A DNA stretch of 64,000 bases from Marinobacter maroccanus (GCF_002933275.1 NZ_PSSX01000001.1:62001-126000); one strand, 5' to 3'. Positions 8,669 to 17,413 are shown, counted from the first letter of the stretch. Program-made: numbers and translations. The notes: generated by a model from the letters alone, not told the origin.

Positions 8669-8946
8669 CAGCTGCGGCTGGTAACTTCCAGCAGGTGATA
8701 GCCGAACTGCGTCTTGATCGGACCGAGGACGGTGTTCACTTCGCCGTTAAATACCGCCTTGTCGAACTCTGGAACCATCTGGCCCGGGCCAAAAGAGCCA
8801 AGGTCACCACCATTGCGACCGGAGGGGCATGAGGAATGCTGCTTTGCCACTTCGGCAAAGTCCTGCCCGCCTTCAATCGCCTTTTTCAGTTCTTCGCATT
8901 TTGCTTCGCTGTCTACCAGAATGTGGCGCGCTGTTGCCTGTGCCAT
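8668..8946 (-). CDS. ppiC: Parvulin-type peptidyl-prolyl isomerase (PpiC)
   Basis: A 92-residue stand-alone parvulin domain beginning MAQATARHILVDSE. The conserved pattern RHILV, FAEVAKQHSSCPSGRNGGDLG, FGPGQMVPEFDKAVF and GPIKTQFGYHLLEV covers the entire PPIase fold, including the Cys/Ser and terminal His of the active site. It catalyses cis/trans isomerisation of prolyl bonds, here in the cytoplasm since no signal peptide is present. The ATG at 8946 has AAGGA upstream, which is better than the TTG two codons earlier. It is the first gene of a two-gene unit with the VanZ gene and is divergent from ybiT. Confidence 0.93.
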   Translation of the reverse strand: MAQATARHILVDSEAKCEELKKAIEGGQDFAEVAKQHSSCPSGRNGGDLGSFGPGQMVPEFDKAVFNGEVNTVLGPIKTQFGYHLLEVTSRS

Positions 8947-9128
8947 GATCAATGTCCTTGTGTCGGATGAATGGGTACATCAGAACGGGAATGCTGCCCG
9001 CACAGCCCGCCAGAGGCAAGCCTTTTTATCCGTGTTTCTGCGGCCTCACGGTCTACCCGGCAAACCTGTACAATGCCGGCTTTCTTTTCGCCGGCGCCTT
9101 GCCGGCCCCACATCGACAGGTTTGTTTC

Positions 9129-10715
9129 TTGATCTCCACCGCCAATATCACCATGCAATTCGGGGCTAAACCCCTGTTTGAAAACGTCTCCGCCAAATTC
9201 GGTAACGGCAACCGCTATGGCCTGATCGGGGCCAACGGCTGTGGCAAGTCCACACTGATGAAAATCCTGGGTGGCGACCTTGAGCCATCTGCCGGCCAGG
9301 TCATGCTGGAGCCCAATACCCGGCTGGGTAAACTGCGCCAGGACCAGTTTGCCTACGAGGATTGCTCGGTGATCGACACCGTGATCATGGGGCACGAGGA
9401 ACTCTGGAACGTCAAGAGAGAGCGGGACCGGATCTACTCCCTGCCGGAAATGAGCGAAGAAGACGGCATGGCCGTGGCAGACCTGGAAGTGCAGTTCGCC
9501 GAAATGGACGGCTATACCGCCGATGCCCGCGCCGGCGAGCTCTTGCTTGGCCTCGATATCCCCCTGGAACAACACAACGGTCCCATGAGTGCCTTGGCGC
9601 CGGGCTGGAAACTGCGGGTCCTGCTGGCCCAGGCCCTGTTCTCTGATCCCGATGTATTACTGCTGGATGAGCCGACCAACCACCTGGACATCAACACCAT
9701 CCGCTGGCTGGAGAACATCCTGGTGGCCCGTAACAGCACCATGATCATCATCTCCCACGACCGTCACTTCCTGAACAGTGTCTGTACTCACATGGCGGAC
9801 CTGGACTATGGCGAACTGCGCCTGTTCCCTGGCAACTACGACGAATACATGACCGCCGCCACTCAGGCCCGCGAGCGCATGCTGTCGGATAACGCCAAGA
9901 AGAAGGCCCAGATTGCCGAACTGCAGCAGTTTGTCAGCCGCTTCTCGGCCAACGCCTCCAAGGCCAAACAGGCTACCTCACGTGCCCGCCAGATCGACAA
10001 GATCCAGCTGGAAGAAGTGAAGCCTTCAAGCCGGGTGAGCCCGTTTATCCGGTTCGAACAAGGCAAGAAACTGCACCGCCAGGCCGTCACCCTGAAAAAC
10101 ATGACCAAGGGCTTTGATGACAAGCCGCTGTTCAAAAATCTTAATCTGCAGGTCGAGGCCGGCGAGCGGATCGCTATCATTGGCCCCAACGGCATCGGCA
10201 AGACCACTCTGCTGCAATGCATGGCCGGCGCCTATACGCCTGACAGCGGCGAGGTGAAGTGGACCGACAGCGCGGAAGTGGGCTACTTCGCCCAGGACCA
10301 CACGGCGGACTTTGCCGACGACGAGACCCTGACCGACTGGATGTCCCAGTGGACCAAAGGCGGCGAACAACTTGTGCGCGGTACCCTGGGGCGCATGCTG
10401 TTCTCCGGCGATGATATCGGCAAGTCGGTGCGGGTGATCTCTGGCGGCGAGCAGGGCAGGATGCTGTTCGGCAAGCTGATTCTGCAGAAGCCCAATGTGA
10501 TGCTGATGGATGAGCCCACGAACCATCTGGATATGGAGTCCATCGAGGCGCTGAACCTGGCGCTGGAGAACTATCCGGGTACACTGATTTTTGTCAGCCA
10601 TGATCGGGAGTTTGTTTCTTCCCTTGCGACCCGGATTATTGAGCTTAAGGCTGATGGCATCACCGATTTCAGTGGCAGTTATGATGACTATCTTCGGAGT
10701 CAGGGGTACGTTTAA
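9129..10715 (+). CDS. ybiT: ABC-F family ATPase YbiT
   Basis: A 528-residue soluble protein with two ABC ATPase domains, each with Walker A (GANGCGKST near 38; GPNGIGKTT near 355), Walker B ([26 protein letters not shown]) and a conserved H-loop ([18 protein letters not shown]), joined by the basic linker typical of ABC-F proteins ([20 protein letters not shown]). It is very close to E. coli YbiT (530 aa) along its length. These ribosome-associated ATPases act on translating ribosomes; the exact role of YbiT is not settled. The start is TTG at 9129, giving [12 protein letters not shown], with ACAGG about 8 nt upstream; upstream in-frame sequence is noncoding in appearance. Confidence 0.95.
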   Translation: MISTANITMQFGAKPLFENVSAKFGNGNRYGLIGANGCGKSTLMKILGGDLEPSAGQVMLEPNTRLGKLRQDQFAYEDCSVIDTVIMGHEELWNVKRERDRIYSLPEMSEEDGMAVADLEVQFAEMDGYTADARAGELLLGLDIPLEQHNGPMSALAPGWKLRVLLAQALFSDPDVLLLDEPTNHLDINTIRWLENILVARNSTMIIISHDRHFLNSVCTHMADLDYGELRLFPGNYDEYMTAATQARERMLSDNAKKKAQIAELQQFVSRFSANASKAKQATSRARQIDKIQLEEVKPSSRVSPFIRFEQGKKLHRQAVTLKNMTKGFDDKPLFKNLNLQVEAGERIAIIGPNGIGKTTLLQCMAGAYTPDSGEVKWTDSAEVGYFAQDHTADFADDETLTDWMSQWTKGGEQLVRGTLGRMLFSGDDIGKSVRVISGGEQGRMLFGKLILQKPNVMLMDEPTNHLDMESIEALNLALENYPGTLIFVSHDREFVSSLATRIIELKADGITDFSGSYDDYLRSQGYV

Positions 10716-10742
10716 CCTCGGTTCTTCGGGCCTTGGGAGAAT

Positions 10743-10858
10743 GCGGACGGGCGGGTAGGCCTTTCCAAAACACGCTCCTTACGGCCCATCCCTGGGGCGC
10801 TTGGGCTCCGCCATCCCTGGCTCCGCACAGTTTTGGAAAGGCCTACCCGCCCGTCCGC
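10743..10858. repeat. Long palindromic intergenic element, copy 1
   Basis: Perfect 29-nt inverted arms at 10743-10771 and 10830-10858 (outer end GCGGACGGGCGGG, inner end CCTTTCCAAAAC) enclose about 58 nt that, read on the minus strand, contain the family core GCCAGGGATGGC followed by CCCAAGCG. It lies between ybiT and the DUF1415 gene, both on the plus strand. There is no U-tract, so a simple intrinsic terminator is not obvious. Confidence 0.85.
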
Positions 10859-10899
10859 TCGTGCCTATGAGTGGCCTTCCACTAACAAAGGATAAAGAT

Positions 10900-11463
10900 A
10901 TGGGCGAGACCGAAATTATCGCTTCAACCCGCAAATGGGTCGAAGACGTCGTCGTCGGCTACAACTTGTGCCCGTTTGCCAAACGGGAACTGGTCCGGAA
11001 CCGTGTACGGTTTGTGGTTTCTGAAGCCGAAACGGAAGACGAGCTGCTGCAGGCCCTGCATTCGGAGCTTCAACGACTTGAAGATGAACCAGAGATCGAA
11101 ACCACCTTGTTGGTTCATCCGGGTGTATTGCAGGATTTCGGACCCTACAATGAATTCCTTGATGCGGCCGATGGGCTGTTGGCGTATCTGGAGATGGAAG
11201 GCGTTTACCAGATTGCCAGTTTCCATCCGGATTACCAGTTTGAGGGTACCGAGCCGGATGCGGCGGAGAATTTCACGAATCGGTCACCGTTTCCCATGTT
11301 GCATCTGTTAAGGGAAGCGAGTCTGGACGCAGCGATTGACAGTTATCCGGATGTGGATGGAATACCCGAGCGAAACATCGGATTGATGGAAGAACTGGGG
11401 GCGGAGAAGATGCGGGAGATCCTAGTTAACTGCGTGGAGAACTCGCCGGATACAGGGGAGTAG
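10900..11463 (+). CDS. DUF1415 domain-containing protein
   Basis: A 187-residue soluble protein with the DUF1415 signature WVEDVVVGYNLCPFAKRELV at the N-terminus and FHPDYQFEGTEPDAAENFTN in the middle, then RSPFPMLHLLREAS. Function of the family is unknown; the conserved CPFA and His residues hint at a redox or metal role, which is inference. The ATG at 10900 has AAAGGA 7 nt upstream, so the longer in-frame extension into the palindromic repeat is rejected. The gene sits between two copies of the palindromic element. Confidence 0.85.
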   Translation: MGETEIIASTRKWVEDVVVGYNLCPFAKRELVRNRVRFVVSEAETEDELLQALHSELQRLEDEPEIETTLLVHPGVLQDFGPYNEFLDAADGLLAYLEMEGVYQIASFHPDYQFEGTEPDAAENFTNRSPFPMLHLLREASLDAAIDSYPDVDGIPERNIGLMEELGAEKMREILVNCVENSPDTGE

Positions 11464-11471
11464 GATCAGGA

Positions 11472-11579
11472 GCCGGTGGGTAGGGCTTTCCAAAACTGTG
11501 CGGAGCCAAGGATGGCGGAGCCCAAGCGTCACATGGATGTGCCGCAAGGAGCGTGTTTTGGAAAGCCCTACCCACCGGC
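11472..11579. repeat. Long palindromic intergenic element, copy 2
   Basis: Perfect 25-nt arms at 11472-11496 and 11555-11579 (outer GCCGGTGGG, inner CTTTCCAAAAC). The arms resemble copy 1 but differ at several positions, each change being matched in the opposite arm. The interior has the core GCCAAGGATGGC and a second small hairpin CACATGGATGTG, then AAGGAGCGTG. It lies between the DUF1415 and spermidine-synthase-like genes. Confidence 0.85.
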
Positions 11580-11664
11580 GAATGCACGGATCTGAAGGCC
11601 AGAGCGGTTAACTCAGAAATAACGGCACAGTTGTAAACCAGACCAATCAGAAGAGTCACAACAA

Positions 11665-12396
11665 ATGGGACTGCTTTTCGAGCAAATTGACAGCCAGCCT
11701 TCGGTGATTGGTGAGATCACTCTTCGCAGGCGGCGGATACCGGCCATTGGCGACCGGGATATCTATGAGGTGAAGCTGGGCGAGGAATTCCTGATGTCCA
11801 GCATGTTTGTGGATGCAGAAGTGGCCCTCTCTGATATCGGATTAGGCGAAACTGAGGGCGACGATCTCAGTGTCGTTGTTGGTGGCCTGGGCCTGGGTTA
11901 CACCGCCGTGGCGGCGCTCAGGCATGAGCGGGTTGCCGAGTTGCTGGTGGTTGAATACCTGGAGCCGGTCATCGGCTGGCATCAGCAGGAGCTGGTGCCT
12001 CTGGGTAAAGACCTGAACGGCGATCCGCGAAACCGATACGTGCATGGCAGTTTCTTCGATCTTGCGGTTGCCGATCCTGACGTTGGTGGTTTCGATCCGG
12101 AGAATCCCGGCAAACAGTTTGATGCCATTCTCCTTGATATCGACCATTCACCCCGGGCGCTTTTGCACGATTCCAGTGCCAGTTTCTACACCGCCAACAA
12201 CCTTCGCCTGATGGCCCGGCAACTGAAGCCCCGAGGGGTATTTGCCATGTGGTCAAACGAGGGCGAGGATGACGAGTTCATGGCCGTTCTCAACGAGGTG
12301 TTCACCGATGTGGCCTGCCATGTCGTATCCTTCTTCAATCCATTTCAGAACAGGGAATCGTTCAACACCGTGTATGTGGCCCGTAAGCAGGGCTGA
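11665..12396 (+). CDS. Spermidine synthase-like / SAM-dependent methyltransferase-fold protein
   Basis: A 243-residue protein with a Rossmann methyltransferase fold: VVVGGLGLGYTAVAAL is the nucleotide-binding glycine motif (about residue 70), LLVVEYLEPVIGWH carries the acidic residue after beta-2, and FDAILLDIDHSPRALL is the motif of the aminopropyltransferase group. The residues that bind polyamine in true SpeE are not clearly present, so the substrate is open. A weak AGAAGAG lies upstream of the ATG. It is followed 15 nt later by the broken Sir2 gene. Confidence 0.75.
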   Translation: MGLLFEQIDSQPSVIGEITLRRRRIPAIGDRDIYEVKLGEEFLMSSMFVDAEVALSDIGLGETEGDDLSVVVGGLGLGYTAVAALRHERVAELLVVEYLEPVIGWHQQELVPLGKDLNGDPRNRYVHGSFFDLAVADPDVGGFDPENPGKQFDAILLDIDHSPRALLHDSSASFYTANNLRLMARQLKPRGVFAMWSNEGEDDEFMAVLNEVFTDVACHVVSFFNPFQNRESFNTVYVARKQG

Positions 12397-12411
12397 GAAA
12401 CCGGAGTCCGT

Positions 12412-13313
12412 ATGCCTGTAACCACGCACCGCAGCCGACCCTTCAGCTCCAGCCAGCGTCTGCCTGAGCCGGATCAGCCGCCGGTGTTGCATGCACCTGG
12501 CGAGGCCGGAGAGCTGCTGGCGGAGTTTATCCATCGCCATCCTCGCTTGCTGATTCTGACCGGTGCCGGGGTCAGTACGGATTCCGGTATTCCGGATTAC
12601 CGGGACGGCGATGGTGCCTGGAAGCGCAAGCAGCCGGTTCAGCACAAGGCGTTCATGGAAGATGTTTACACCCGCCAACGCTACTGGGGCCGCAGCCTGA
12701 TTGGCTGGCCGGTGATGCGTAATGCCAGGCCCAATCCTTCCCACCATTACATCTCTGACCTGGAACTGCTCAACCACAGCAGTCTGGTGGTTACCCAGAA
12801 CGTGGACCGGTTGCATCAGAAGGCGGGTACCCGGGCGGTGACAGACCTGCACGGGCGGGCCGATGGGTGGTGTGCATGAGTTGCGGCTACCGTTGCCCAC
12901 GGGATGAGGTGCATGATCGCTGCGCGGATCTGAACCCCGGGTTCCAGAAATATACCGCCGACACGGCACCGGATGGCGACGCCGATCTGGATGTGGATTT
13001 CGAGGATTTCCGGCTGGCGGACTGTCCGAAGTGCCAGGGGATTCTGAAGCCGGATGTGGTGTTCTTTGGTGATTTTGTCCCCAAAGACCGGGTTTACTCT
13101 GCCCTGGATACACTTAAGGCCAGTGATGGCCTGCTGGTGATTGGTTCGTCGTTGATGGTGTATTCCGGCTTCCGTTTCTGCCGGTACGCCAAGAAGTGGA
13201 ACAAGCCCATTGCCACACTGAATCTGGGGCGGACACGGGCTGAGGATCTCGTGGATCTGAAACTGAACGCGAGTATCGGCGACACTCTTGATGCCGCTCT
13301 GCAGAAGCTGTAA
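12412..13313 (+). pseudogene. Sir2-type NAD-dependent protein deacetylase, frameshifted
   Basis: Two overlapping frames together make one sirtuin. The first (12412-12879) has the NAD-binding LTGAGVSTDSGIPDYRDGDG, VVTQNVDRLHQKAGT and the catalytic His in DLHGRAD, then runs into WCA and a stop. The second (best read from about 12865 to 13313) continues directly with VVCMSCGYRCPRDEV, where CMSC is half of the zinc site, then CPKCQGILKPDVVFFGDFVP. Adding one base (for example C) between 12864 and 12865 restores GRADRVVCMSC and a protein of about 300 residues. This is a true mutation or a sequence error. If real, both halves lack a complete active fold. Confidence 0.85.
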
Positions 13314-13333
13314 CCGGAAGCTGCCTCAAAGCC

Positions 13334-13363
13334 GGGGTCAGATGAAAGCTTTCATCTGACCCC
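13334..13363. repeat. GGGGTCAGATGAA hairpin, copy 1 (REP-like)
   Basis: A nearly uninterrupted palindrome: GGGGTCAGATGAAAG pairs with CTTTCATCTGACCCC. It lies between the convergent Sir2 and NSS transporter genes and may terminate both. The same arms occur at 27408-27435, and short GGGGTCAG hairpins of this kind are common dispersed repeats in proteobacteria. Confidence 0.75.
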
Positions 13364-13376
13364 ATGTTCACGCTGT

Positions 13377-14810
13377 TCACATCAGGTTGTAGATAAACAC
13401 TATAGCCACGGCCACCGGGGTAATGAACCGCACGGTGATCAGCCACAGGTTGAACATGCCCGGGGACAGGGCCAGTTCTTTCTCCATGGCTTCGCGCGAC
13501 ATCACCCAGCCTGCAAAGAGGGCAACCAGCAAACCGCCCAGGGGCAGCATGATGTTGGCAGTGAAGAAGTCCAGAAGGTCGAAAATGGTCTTGCCTTCCA
13601 GCATGGGCACAAAGCCAAGGGGTGCGAAATCCGCCCACAGGTTCAGGGACAGAATCGAGGCGATGCCCAGTGCCCAGCAGACTATGCCCGCGCCCAGTGT
13701 GCTGACGGTGCGGTTCATGCCTTTACGCTCCTCCAGCCATTCCACGATGGGCTCCAGCAGTGAAATCCCGGATGTCCAGGCGGCGAAGATCAGCAGCACG
13801 AAGAAAAGGGTGCCGAACAGCGAACCCATGGGCATCTGACCGAACGCCAGCGGCAGGGTCTGGAAGATCAGGCCCGGGCCGGCCCCTGGTTCAAGACCAT
13901 TCGCAAACACGATCGGGAAAATGGCCAGGCCTGCAAGCAGCGCCACGCCGGTGTCGATGACCGACACGGTCATGGAGGTCTTGGCGATGGAAATGTTCTT
14001 GGGCAGGTAGGAGCCGTAGGCCATCATCACGGCCATACCCAGGCTCAGGGTGAAGAATGCATGGCCCAGCGCCACCAGGATTCCGGACGTTGTGAGCTTG
14101 GAAAAATCCGGCTGGAACAGGAACGCCACGGCCTGACCGAAGTGTCCGGTTGTCATCGCATAGCCCACAACAATCAACAGGAGCACGAACAGGGCCGGCA
14201 TCAGGATGCTGACCGCCCGCTCAAGGCCCGAACGAACACCCCGCACGACCACAACCATCACCAGCGCCATGAACAGCGTATGCCAGGCGAGCAGGGTGGT
14301 GGGATCACTGAGAAGTCCGGAGAAGATGGCGCCGACAGCGTCAGCAGTCTGGCCGGTAAGTTGGCCGCTGGCGGTTGTGCCAACATAGGAAATGGCCCAG
14401 CCGCCAATGACCGAATAGAACGAGAGAATCAGGAAACCCGCCAGAATACCGATGGCACCAACCAGCTTCCAGGCCGGGTTGAGGCGGTCCCGTTCGGCAA
14501 TCAGGCTCAGGCTCTTCACGGGGCTTCGGCCACCACGACGGCCGATCATGACTTCCGCCATCATGATGGGAATACCGACGACTGCGATGCACAGCAGATA
14601 CACCAGCACGAAGGCGCCGCCCCCGTTCTCACCGGTCACATAAGGGAATTTCCAGATATTGCCGAGGCCCACTGCGGAACCGGTAGCGGCAAGAATAAAG
14701 GCCAGGCGTGACGACCAGAGCCCGCGTTGGGCGTTTGAACCTTCAAGCGCCGCAGAGGAGCCTTCGAGCGCCCCAGAATGGCTGGCGGAATCTGATGAAG
14801 TGACAGACAT
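13377..14810 (-). CDS. Neurotransmitter:sodium symporter (NSS/SNF) family transporter
   Basis: A 477-residue inner-membrane transporter with about 12 hydrophobic segments. The TM1 signature LAFILAATGSAVGLGNIWKF, with the unwound GSAVGLGN region that binds sodium and substrate, is clear near residue 40, followed by FPYVTGENGGGAFVL. Family members import amino acids or related solutes with Na+, fitting a marine host. The N-terminal tail carries a short tandem repeat (GALEGSSAALEGSNA). It is downstream of the leucine-dehydrogenase gene on the same strand, but a hairpin at 14854 separates them. The substrate is unknown. Confidence 0.92.
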   Translation of the reverse strand: MSVTSSDSASHSGALEGSSAALEGSNAQRGLWSSRLAFILAATGSAVGLGNIWKFPYVTGENGGGAFVLVYLLCIAVVGIPIMMAEVMIGRRGGRSPVKSLSLIAERDRLNPAWKLVGAIGILAGFLILSFYSVIGGWAISYVGTTASGQLTGQTADAVGAIFSGLLSDPTTLLAWHTLFMALVMVVVVRGVRSGLERAVSILMPALFVLLLIVVGYAMTTGHFGQAVAFLFQPDFSKLTTSGILVALGHAFFTLSLGMAVMMAYGSYLPKNISIAKTSMTVSVIDTGVALLAGLAIFPIVFANGLEPGAGPGLIFQTLPLAFGQMPMGSLFGTLFFVLLIFAAWTSGISLLEPIVEWLEERKGMNRTVSTLGAGIVCWALGIASILSLNLWADFAPLGFVPMLEGKTIFDLLDFFTANIMLPLGGLLVALFAGWVMSREAMEKELALSPGMFNLWLITVRFITPVAVAIVFIYNLM

Positions 14811-14853
14811 AACTATCTCCCGGAGTATTTGTTTTTGTATCAGGGTTTAAGAG

Positions 14854-14879
14854 GGAAGCTGCAGCTATCTGCAGCTTCC
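14854..14879 (-). terminator. Hairpin between dehydrogenase and NSS transporter genes
   Basis: GGAAGCTGCAG and its exact reverse complement are separated by 4 nt just after the stop of the dehydrogenase gene. The T-run beyond it on the minus strand is weak (CTCTTAAACC), so termination may be partial. Confidence 0.6.
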
Positions 14880-14901
14880 TGAGGGGTGCGCCGGTGTCAG
14901 C

Positions 14902-15999
14902 TTAGCCGGTGCGAGCCAACCGCTCGGGCGCCAGGCTGGCTCCGGCGGTGTGCTTTTTGAACCGTTCTTCGGCCAGTTCGTTGGCGATCTCCCCGGTGGG
15001 GCGCCCCGAGCGGTCGGAACGGTTGAAGATTTCGGTCAGGGTGTCTCCGATGGTCTCCACGTGGGCGCGAACCGTTTCCGGTGTGGCTCCGGTGCGCTCG
15101 TAGAATACATCGATGATGCCACCGGCGTTGATGGCAAAATCCGGTGCATAGAGAATGCCCCGGTCCCGCAGCATGGCATCGTGCTCCGGGTGTTCCAGCA
15201 GATTGTTGGCGGCGCCGGCGACAATGCGGGCCTGCAACTGGGGAATGCTGTTATCGTTCAGTACCGCGCCCATGGCACAGGGCGCAACCACGTCTACCGG
15301 CAGGGACAGAATGTCTTCGGCAGCGGCCGGTCTGGCCCCCAGCTGATCCACAGCCCGCTGCATGTTTTCCTCGTGGATGTCATAGACCCAGAGATCAGCG
15401 CCGGCGTCCTTCAGATGCCCGGCCAGCCGGAAACCGACATTGCCGATGCCTTGGATGGCCACCTTCAGGCCGTTGAGGTCGTCCCGCCCGAGTTTGTGTT
15501 TTACCGCTGCCTTGAGGCCGATAAAGGTGCCGTAGGCGGTTGCCGGTGATGGGTCGCCGTTGCTGGGGTTGCCATCAAAACCTGTGCGGGAGGCGATTCC
15601 TGCAACGTGTTTGGTGTGCCGGCCCATTACCTTGAGGTCGGGTACGCTGGTGCCGGAGTCTTCCGCCGCAATGTACTGCCCGCCAAGACTTTCCAGATGA
15701 CGGCCCATGGCCTCCATCAGCGCTTCGGTTTTCTGTTTGCGCGGGTCACCAATAATCACCGACTTGCCGCCACCCAGGTCCAGGTTGGCAAGGGCGGATT
15801 TGTAGGTCATACCCCTTGAAAGCCGCAATACATCGCGTACTGCCTCTTCATCGGAGGCATAGGGAAACATCCGGCAGCCGCCCAGTGCAGGGCCGCGGGA
15901 GGTGTTATGGATAGCAACGATGGCCTTGAGACCGGTTTCGGGATCGCAGAAAAAGGACAGATGTTCGTGGTTATCGAACTCGGGATGGCTGAATAGCAT
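14902..15999 (-). CDS. Leucine dehydrogenase-type Glu/Leu/Phe/Val dehydrogenase
   Basis: A 365-residue cytoplasmic NAD-dependent amino-acid dehydrogenase. [17 protein letters not shown] starts the protein; [27 protein letters not shown] (catalytic Lys region) and the Rossmann [17 protein letters not shown] (about residue 180) identify the branched-chain group. It interconverts leucine, isoleucine or valine with their 2-oxo acids and ammonia. The ATG at 15999 has AGAGGA at 7 nt; an upstream in-frame start is less likely. A LiuR-like palindrome lies 168 nt upstream, and the exporter azlCD is divergent, so this appears to be a branched-chain amino acid locus. Confidence 0.88.
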   Translation of the reverse strand: MLFSHPEFDNHEHLSFFCDPETGLKAIVAIHNTSRGPALGGCRMFPYASDEEAVRDVLRLSRGMTYKSALANLDLGGGKSVIIGDPRKQKTEALMEAMGRHLESLGGQYIAAEDSGTSVPDLKVMGRHTKHVAGIASRTGFDGNPSNGDPSPATAYGTFIGLKAAVKHKLGRDDLNGLKVAIQGIGNVGFRLAGHLKDAGADLWVYDIHEENMQRAVDQLGARPAAAEDILSLPVDVVAPCAMGAVLNDNSIPQLQARIVAGAANNLLEHPEHDAMLRDRGILYAPDFAINAGGIIDVFYERTGATPETVRAHVETIGDTLTEIFNRSDRSGRPTGEIANELAEERFKKHTAGASLAPERLARTG

Positions 16000-16166
16000 T
16001 GTGAAATCCTCTCCCACTGGGCCGGATCTCGGCATGAGCGGGTATCTTGTTCTTGTCTACCGGCTTGTGGCCGGCGTTCCGATTTCAGGTGTCCGGTTTA
16101 TCCGTTGTGGGGGTTGCCCACCGAAAGTGCCCTTTTGGGGCTGGACGAAAAACAAACTAGCCGCAA

Positions 16167-16182
16167 TTGACGTTAACGTCAA
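16167..16182. promoter_or_regulatory. LiuR-like operator palindrome
   Basis: TTGACGTTAACGTCAA is a perfect 16-nt palindrome. It closely resembles the operator described for the MerR-family branched-chain amino acid/fatty-acid regulator LiuR in proteobacteria, and it sits upstream of a branched-chain amino acid dehydrogenase, a known type of LiuR target. The regulator itself is not in this window. The assignment is by motif and context only. Confidence 0.65.
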
Positions 16183-16348
16183 CATGCAAAAGTGAACTAT
16201 TGTGACCAGTGCGCAGCCTCGGATACTCGAAGCTTTCGGGAGAGATGCATAGCGATCACCGTGTCAGCAGCCATGCTTTCATGGCATGAACCTGATCCAT
16301 TAGTCTCAGATCTTGTGATTCTGCGGAAACTACCTATACGCGGATTAA

Positions 16349-16367
16349 GGAAACTGACCTAGTTTCC
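16349..16367 (+). promoter_or_regulatory. Leader hairpin just upstream of azlC start
   Basis: GGAAACT, a 5-nt loop and AGTTTCC form a 7-bp hairpin that ends 4 nt before the azlC ATG and includes AAGGAA, the only Shine-Dalgarno-like sequence. Folding could hide the ribosome-binding site; this is inference. Confidence 0.4.
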
Positions 16368-16371
16368 CCTG

Positions 16372-17112
16372 ATGTCTGTCGCTTCCTATTCTTATCAGCT
16401 CCAGCCGGCCCGGGTGCGGGTGGAGTTTTTCCGGCTACTTCCCATCTCATTGTTTGTGGTGGCGTTTGGCGCTGCCTTCGGGTTGGCAGCCACTCAGAAA
16501 GGCCTTGAACCGCTACAGGCTGTGCTGATGAGTGCCACGGTCTTTGCCGGGGCGTCCCAGTTTGCAGCCGTCGACATGTGGGGCGCCGAAGTATCTGTCC
16601 TCCCGATGATTGCTGTGGTCTTCGCCATCAACTCCCGCCACCTGCTCATGGGCGCTTCACTTTACCCGATGCTGAGGGATGTCTCGCCGGGCAAGCGTTA
16701 TGGTCTCTTGTTGTTGCTGACAGACGCCAACTGGGCTGTCTCTGCCCAGGAATACCAGAGTGGTCGGCGTAACCTGGAGGTGATCCTCGGTGGTGGTCTG
16801 GCGCTGTGGCTGGCCTGGATTATCGGCACCGGCCTGGGTGTCTACTTTGGTGGGTTGCTGCAGAACCCCAAAGCTCTGGGGCTGGACATGGTCTTGGGAT
16901 GCTTCCTGCTGGCCATGGCATTGGGCGGGAAAAAGTCCCCAAGGGTACTTGTAGCCTGGGCCGTTGCGGCGTTGGCCTCGTTGGCGGCCTGGCGATGGCT
17001 ACCGCCCAACACCCATGTGGTGGTCGGTGCTCTGGCGGGCGGCGCGATTGGCTTCTTCTGGCTTGAACGCAAGCCAACTGCAGGTGTGGAGGGAAGCGAC
17101 CATGACCGTTGA
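16372..17112 (+). CDS. azlC: Branched-chain amino acid exporter large subunit AzlC
   Basis: A 246-residue inner-membrane protein with six or seven hydrophobic segments and the AzlC signature LPISLFVVAFGAAFG, ATVFAGASQFAAVDMW and INSRHLLMGASLYP. With AzlD it forms the two-component LIV-E type exporter of branched-chain amino acids and analogues. It overlaps azlD by 11 nt, indicating translational coupling, and is divergent from the leucine-type dehydrogenase. A small hairpin covers the ribosome-binding region. Confidence 0.92.
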   Translation: MSVASYSYQLQPARVRVEFFRLLPISLFVVAFGAAFGLAATQKGLEPLQAVLMSATVFAGASQFAAVDMWGAEVSVLPMIAVVFAINSRHLLMGASLYPMLRDVSPGKRYGLLLLLTDANWAVSAQEYQSGRRNLEVILGGGLALWLAWIIGTGLGVYFGGLLQNPKALGLDMVLGCFLLAMALGGKKSPRVLVAWAVAALASLAAWRWLPPNTHVVVGALAGGAIGFFWLERKPTAGVEGSDHDR

Positions 17113-17413
17113 AACCACCACGGCCGGCATACTGTTCCTGATTGCGGTCATGACGGCCGTCACACTGGTGACTCGCTTCGGTGGGGCGTTCGTTATGTCG
17201 TTCGTAAAGATCAATCCGCGGATTGAGAGCTTCATCAACACTATGGCCAGCTCGGTCCTGATTGCCATCATCGTGCCCATGGCGGTGACTGGTGACGCCG
17301 GAGCACTGGCAGCCCTGATTACGACTGCCGTTACCATGCTGGTGTTGCGCAAGCCTCTGCCGGCCATTGCCGCAGGTATTGCTGCCGCCGGAGTCGTTCG
17401 GTACCTGGCCTGA
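17102..17413 (+). CDS. azlD: Branched-chain amino acid exporter small subunit AzlD
   Basis: A 103-residue protein with about four membrane segments (ILFLIAVMTAVTLVTRFGG; VLIAIIVPMAVTGD; ALITTAVTMLVLRKPLP), as usual for AzlD. The ATG at 17102 lies inside the end of azlC and has GGAGGGAAG upstream within that gene. It partners AzlC in export of leucine, isoleucine and valine. Confidence 0.9.
   Translation: MTVETTTAGILFLIAVMTAVTLVTRFGGAFVMSFVKINPRIESFINTMASSVLIAIIVPMAVTGDAGALAALITTAVTMLVLRKPLPAIAAGIAAAGVVRYLA

Larger units (their letters stand above)
16000..16371. other. Divergent intergenic region between dehydrogenase and azlC
   Basis: A 372-nt region with no convincing coding sequence. It contains the LiuR-like palindrome at 16167 and the leader hairpin at 16349, and must hold the promoters of both flanking units. 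Nothing else stands out. Confidence 0.6.

Noticed and set aside
8952..9128. Longer N-terminus for YbiT reaching 8952
   Set aside because: The extra 59 residues have no match to the family, whose members start at the [12 protein letters not shown] equivalent; TTG at 9129 has a usable ribosome-binding site.
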